A stretch of DNA of 17,786 bases from an uncultured bacterium (GTDB taxonomy: Bacteria > Vulcanimicrobiota > CADAWZ01): positions 1 through 17,786 of the forward strand of contig CASEKF010000022.1 in the NCBI GenBank assembly GCA_949288455.1. Direction: 5' to 3'. This document shows positions 14,104-17,786 of the stretch, piece by piece; the stretch's first letter is position 1; the number at the start of each line of letters is the position of its first letter. The notes beneath the pieces are model-generated. The model did no database searches. It was given only the letters and a program-made list of their open reading frames with translations, and had not been told where the DNA came from. A program made the position numbers and the translations under genes.

Positions 14104-14787
14104 ATGAAAAAAATAATAATCTCGGCAGGAATTTTCGTTATAATATTCGCAATAGTCTTAATTCTAACATTTCCATATGCCGACTATATGGAAAAAACTA
14201 TCCAAGAACTAAACGACTCGAATGAAGTTAAAATCTTTTGGCAGAACAGCGAAAATAAATTTTTAGCTACGGAATTACAAAATTTAACGGTAACGTCTAA
14301 ACAGGGAGAGCTTTTAAAATTAGACAAATTAATTATAAAGCCCAGCGTTATAGGCGGAATTAGCTTATCGGGAGAAGGAACGGACAATCTGGCCTTAAAA
14401 GGAGACATACGCGGCGGCAAGATAAACTTAGACATTACGGAATACCCTATTCCGCCTTCAATCGCGACAATGACAGGAGACGGAAAATTCAAGATAACAG
14501 GAAATTATCACTTTAAAAAGAAAACGGGAAATATAGATTTTAGCGGAACGCTCAAAAAAATTCCCAATCCTCTAATTAAAGAATCCTTATCGGTAGCAGG
14601 TCGCGCGGATCTTTACGGAAACGAGGCCGAAATCAATTTCGACGCTAAAGGGCAAATTATATCCGGCGCTGGCAAAATAAACGTCAAGGGGAAGCAAATA
14701 GGCGGAAACGTAAAACTCGATACGGGCATTATACCGATCAACGTGCAACTAAGCGGCGAACTAAACAATATAAAAATCAAACTATAA
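14104..14787 (+). CDS. gspN: T2SS accessory protein GspN
   Basis: The 227-aa protein has one N-terminal membrane anchor (IIISAGIFVIIFAIVLILTFPYADYM) and a periplasmic domain rich in beta strands with repeated GKI, GNV and LSGE patterns, typical of the GspN family found in deltaproteobacteria and Leptospira. Its exact function is not settled; it is thought to assist assembly of the inner-membrane platform or the secretin. The ATG directly abuts the gspM stop, with GGAGG upstream. It is somewhat short for the family. The beta repeats resemble AsmA-like lipid-transfer folds in general appearance, but I cannot claim more than that. Confidence 0.75.
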   Translation: MKKIIISAGIFVIIFAIVLILTFPYADYMEKTIQELNDSNEVKIFWQNSENKFLATELQNLTVTSKQGELLKLDKLIIKPSVIGGISLSGEGTDNLALKGDIRGGKINLDITEYPIPPSIATMTGDGKFKITGNYHFKKKTGNIDFSGTLKKIPNPLIKESLSVAGRADLYGNEAEINFDAKGQIISGAGKINVKGKQIGGNVKLDTGIIPINVQLSGELNNIKIKL

Positions 14788-14808
14788 TAAAATAGGTATT
14801 AAGATAAT

Positions 14809-16863
14809 ATGCATAATTTAGCCAAATGTCTTATATTTTTATGTCTAGTATTTGCCTTCTCCGGAATGGCTGAGGCTCAAATGTCCGCCGTATCCAAATC
14901 AAGAACGGCTTCGGGGACTCAGGGTTCTATAACCGGAGAAGTGCAAGCGGAACAACCCGATCAGGCCGAATTAGACTCGACTATAACCGAAGCTATGAGG
15001 ACTGGAAATATCATATTAAACTTTGATAATATAGATATAAAAACCGTGACTAAAATTATGGCCGATATTACGAAAAAAACGATTATACTGGACAGCGGAG
15101 TAAAAGGCAATATAACGATACTTTCCTCCCGACGCGTCGGCATTTCAGAAGCTTGGGATTTATATCTATCAGCGCTTGAAGCCTCAGGATATGGAATCAC
15201 GTCTAAAGGCGAAGCATATAAAGTAGTGGAACTGAGCCAATCCCAAAAAGAAAACGCCAGCTATGTAGGCACAGGAGTTATAAAGCCGAAGTCCGGATAC
15301 GTGGTAGCCCTAGCTCTATTGTCCAACGCCGACGCCGATATAATGAAAACCGCTCTTACTCCTCTTGTTACTCCGCCGGGCGTCATATCTTCATACGCTC
15401 CTTCCAACGCGGTTATTATTACCGATACTTCCGAAAATGTTTCTAGAATAATAAAAATAGTAAAACAGTTAGACGAAAAATACAAAGGCTCCGCTATCAG
15501 AGTTTTTCAGCCAAAATATATAAGAGTAAAAGAATTGGCTACGGCGCTGACGTCAGTTTATCAAACTTCCGGACACGCTAACGCGAATAATATGCAGCAA
15601 GTAAAAATCGCCGCTTACGAACCGACCAATACCCTTTTAGTAATGGCTCCAAGAAAAGACTTTCTTGAAATTGAAGCGGCAATCGCAGAGATAGACGTCG
15701 AAGAGAGAATAGTACAAACGGAGGAAAGAAACTTTAAAGTTTATTATCTTCAAAACGCAAACGCCGAAGACGTAACGGCAAGTATTTCAGGACTTCTTGA
15801 AGAGAAAAAAAGGATCCTGGAATCTATCAAAAGCGAGCAAGAAGGCACCGCTAAGGCTAAAGACCAAAAAGATATAGTATCAACGAAAGTCGCAGCCGAC
15901 GCCGCGACAAACGCGATTATATTTTATGCAACGGAAAAGGAATACCAAGAACTTCTTCCAATGATTCAGAAGCTGGACGCTCCTCAAAAGCAAGTGCTCA
16001 TATCGGCTATAATCGCAGAGACACAGTTAAGCAATAGTCTTGACGCAGGCATAGCATGGCAAGCTATCTCAAATCCGGGAATTATAGCTTCGTTTAGAGG
16101 AGGACTGGATGAAACCGGACTTATTCAGAGTTTAAGCGGAGGAAACTTTGTAGCCGGAGCCATAGGAAGCGAAAGTATAGAATTGGAAGTAAACGGAACG
16201 ACTATGAAAGTTCCGAAACTTTACGGAGTCATCAAAGCCCTTGAAACGAAAGGAAACTTTAATTTATTATCGACTCCGCGAGTAGTAACCCATGATCATA
16301 AAACAGCCAAACTTTCAGCATCTAAAAACTATCCTTTCGCTACCGGAACAAAATACGACACTAATAACAATCCCATCATATCCTACGAATATAAAGATAT
16401 AGGCTTAAAGCTGGAAGTCACTCCTCATGTAGGTCAAAACAATCAAGTTAGGCTGGAGTTAGACTTAAAACTGGCCGATTTAGTCGAATGGATCAGTCAA
16501 GGCAACGGAGCTTCAGAGACTCAAGTTCCGGTTACAAGCGAAAGAAGCATAAACAACATAATTACTCTAAATAATGGCGAAACTATAGTCATAGGAGGAC
16601 TTATAGACGAAAATACTACGGAAACAATAAGACAAGTGCCTGTTTTAAGCAAGATACCGTTAATCGGAGGCTTATTTAAAGACAAATCCAAAACTAAAAC
16701 CTCCAGAACCTTATTCGTATTTCTTACGCCTCATATAATTAACGACTCTGAAGATATGAAATTTATAACCGATAAATACGGAAGAAGCTTGCTAAATGAA
16801 CAGAGCGTGAATAAGACCTCCCCTTTTAAAGTCTATAAAGGCACGGATCAAGCGGATAAATGA
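14809..16863 (+). CDS. gspD: T2SS outer-membrane secretin GspD
   Basis: The 684-aa secretin starts with a Sec signal peptide ending AEAQ (about 1-23). The N0 domain is around residues 67-140 (LNFDNIDIKTVTKIMADITKKT), followed by three N1-N3 repeats with loop-rich inserts, the last carrying a charged loop (EEKKRILESIKSEQEG). The beta-barrel-forming secretin domain runs from about 393, with LLSTPRVVTHD (487-497), PVTSERSINNIITLNNGETIVIGG (575-597) and the signature VPVLSKIPLIGGLF (610-623). It forms the outer-membrane channel for folded exoproteins. The C-terminal tail after the barrel is short (about 40 aa), so a pilotin-binding S-domain is doubtful. The start lies 21 bp after gspN with only a weak Shine-Dalgarno, and the stop overlaps gspE as ATGA. 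Confidence 0.95.
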   Translation: MHNLAKCLIFLCLVFAFSGMAEAQMSAVSKSRTASGTQGSITGEVQAEQPDQAELDSTITEAMRTGNIILNFDNIDIKTVTKIMADITKKTIILDSGVKGNITILSSRRVGISEAWDLYLSALEASGYGITSKGEAYKVVELSQSQKENASYVGTGVIKPKSGYVVALALLSNADADIMKTALTPLVTPPGVISSYAPSNAVIITDTSENVSRIIKIVKQLDEKYKGSAIRVFQPKYIRVKELATALTSVYQTSGHANANNMQQVKIAAYEPTNTLLVMAPRKDFLEIEAAIAEIDVEERIVQTEERNFKVYYLQNANAEDVTASISGLLEEKKRILESIKSEQEGTAKAKDQKDIVSTKVAADAATNAIIFYATEKEYQELLPMIQKLDAPQKQVLISAIIAETQLSNSLDAGIAWQAISNPGIIASFRGGLDETGLIQSLSGGNFVAGAIGSESIELEVNGTTMKVPKLYGVIKALETKGNFNLLSTPRVVTHDHKTAKLSASKNYPFATGTKYDTNNNPIISYEYKDIGLKLEVTPHVGQNNQVRLELDLKLADLVEWISQGNGASETQVPVTSERSINNIITLNNGETIVIGGLIDENTTETIRQVPVLSKIPLIGGLFKDKSKTKTSRTLFVFLTPHIINDSEDMKFITDKYGRSLLNEQSVNKTSPFKVYKGTDQADK

Positions 16864-17786
16864 CAAAAAAAGATATTCTAGAACATATAGCTATCGATTT
16901 TTTTCAAAGAAATCAAATCCTTATTTTTTCGGAAAATCCTCTAACTATAGGAATATGCGCCGACTCAAATCTGGAAGCTCTTGAAGATATACGTTTAATA
17001 ACGGGGCAAAATTTTGAAGCCGTTACGATAGATAAAGAGCAGATGGAATCCGGTTTGCGGGATCTTGCTATAGAAGAGGCAAAAAACGAAGCTTCGGCGT
17101 CGGACGATTCTTTAGATCTTGGACATGACGAAACTTTAGATCTATCCTCCTCAGGTATGGACGCCCCTATTATAAAACTTGTAAATACGCTTTTCATACA
17201 GGCAATACAGCAAAGAGGAACAGACATACATATCGAGCCCTATGAAAAAGAAGCTCTGGTTAGAATAAGAACCGACGGAGAGCTGCATGAAACTCTAAGA
17301 ATTCACAAACAGCAGTATATCGGCGTAATCGCAAGAATAAAAGTCATGTCTAAATTGAATCTGGCCGAAAACAGATTGCCTCAAGACGGAAGAATGAGAG
17401 TAAGAAGCGGAGCAAGGATAATAGACGTCAGAGTTTCGCTGCTTCCAACGCAGTTTGGGGAACGAATAGTCTTAAGAATACTTGACAGAAGTTCCAAATT
17501 GATCACCCTGGAAGAACTGGGACTTTTAAAATACGATTTTTTACGACTAGAAGAACTTATAACGCGCCCTTACGGTTCGATACTAGTAACAGGCCCTACC
17601 GGAAGCGGTAAGTCGACTACGCTGTACGCGATAATCGAAAAAATAAAATCTCCTTCCAGAAACGTAATAACGGTAGAAGACCCTGTGGAATACCAGATCG
17701 AGGGAATAGGACAAATGCCTGTCAATTCTAAGATAGGGCTTACTTTCGCAAACGGTCTTAGATCTATTTTAAGACAGGATCCTGAC
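16860..17786 (+). CDS. gspE: T2SS motor ATPase GspE (3' end beyond window)
   Basis: The frame from the ATG at 16860 stays open for 309 codons to the window edge, so the protein is partial. It is the secretion ATPase that drives pseudopilus assembly. The N-terminal 80 residues form the small domain that binds GspL, followed by an acidic Ser-rich linker (SDDSLDLGHDETLDLSSS). The ATPase core begins APIIKLVNTLFIQA and shows DIHIEP, RIRTDGEL, LPQDGRM, GERIVLRIL, the Walker A GPTGSGKST (245-253, Lys251), the Asp box VEDPVEY (272-278) and LRSILRQDPD at the edge. Walker B, the His box and the zinc-binding tetracysteine lie outside. The ATGA overlap with gspD indicates coupled translation. Confidence 0.95.
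   Translation, partial: MTKKDILEHIAIDFFQRNQILIFSENPLTIGICADSNLEALEDIRLITGQNFEAVTIDKEQMESGLRDLAIEEAKNEASASDDSLDLGHDETLDLSSSGMDAPIIKLVNTLFIQAIQQRGTDIHIEPYEKEALVRIRTDGELHETLRIHKQQYIGVIARIKVMSKLNLAENRLPQDGRMRVRSGARIIDVRVSLLPTQFGERIVLRILDRSSKLITLEELGLLKYDFLRLEELITRPYGSILVTGPTGSGKSTTLYAIIEKIKSPSRNVITVEDPVEYQIEGIGQMPVNSKIGLTFANGLRSILRQDPD

Noticed and set aside
16913-17227. A minus-strand 104-codon ORF near the right end.
   Set aside because: It is the shadow of gspE, whose open plus-strand frame runs through it with conserved motifs.

Overview
The window comes from an AT-rich diderm (Gram-negative-type) bacterium. An outer-membrane secretin and most of a type II secretion system (T2SS) show the double envelope, and dxs with ispA shows the methylerythritol phosphate (MEP) isoprenoid route. 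A PilM-like GspL, a GspN, and infC starting at AUU fit a deltaproteobacterial-type lineage (Desulfobacterota/Myxococcota in the broad sense), but I cannot fix the taxon from sequence alone. I see no insertion sequence, phage gene, tRNA, rRNA or CRISPR array. It looks like chromosomal housekeeping DNA with a few unusual arrangements.

Layout: everything left of about 9.08 kb is on the minus strand and everything right of about 9.13 kb is on the plus strand. Read in the direction of transcription, the minus half is: (i) infC-rpmI-rplT (IF3, L35, L20) behind a near-consensus promoter and a leader of about 400 nt with a strong intrinsic terminator; (ii) a small nitroreductase, followed by the best downstream terminator; (iii) xseA-xseB-ispA, tightly packed; (iv) dxs, then an orphan PqqD-like small protein and an FGGY sugar kinase, also tightly packed. 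At the far left a second near-consensus minus-strand promoter reads out of the window.

The plus half is one operon: a secreted TPR protein followed by gspI-J-K-L-M-N-D-E, with neighbours touching or overlapping. It ends inside gspE at the window edge. GspI, J and K are the minor pseudopilins of the tip, L and M the inner-membrane platform, N an accessory protein, D the outer-membrane secretin and E the cytoplasmic motor ATPase. GspC, F, G and H are not in the window.

Points most worth a second look: the infC leader, which combines an apparent transcription attenuator with an AUU start; gspK, whose Met codon falls where the mature, leader-cleaved protein should begin; an Asp-to-Asn change at a conserved XseA motif; the orphan PqqD-like protein and the sugar kinase behind dxs; and a GspL that keeps actin-fold nucleotide-binding motifs.
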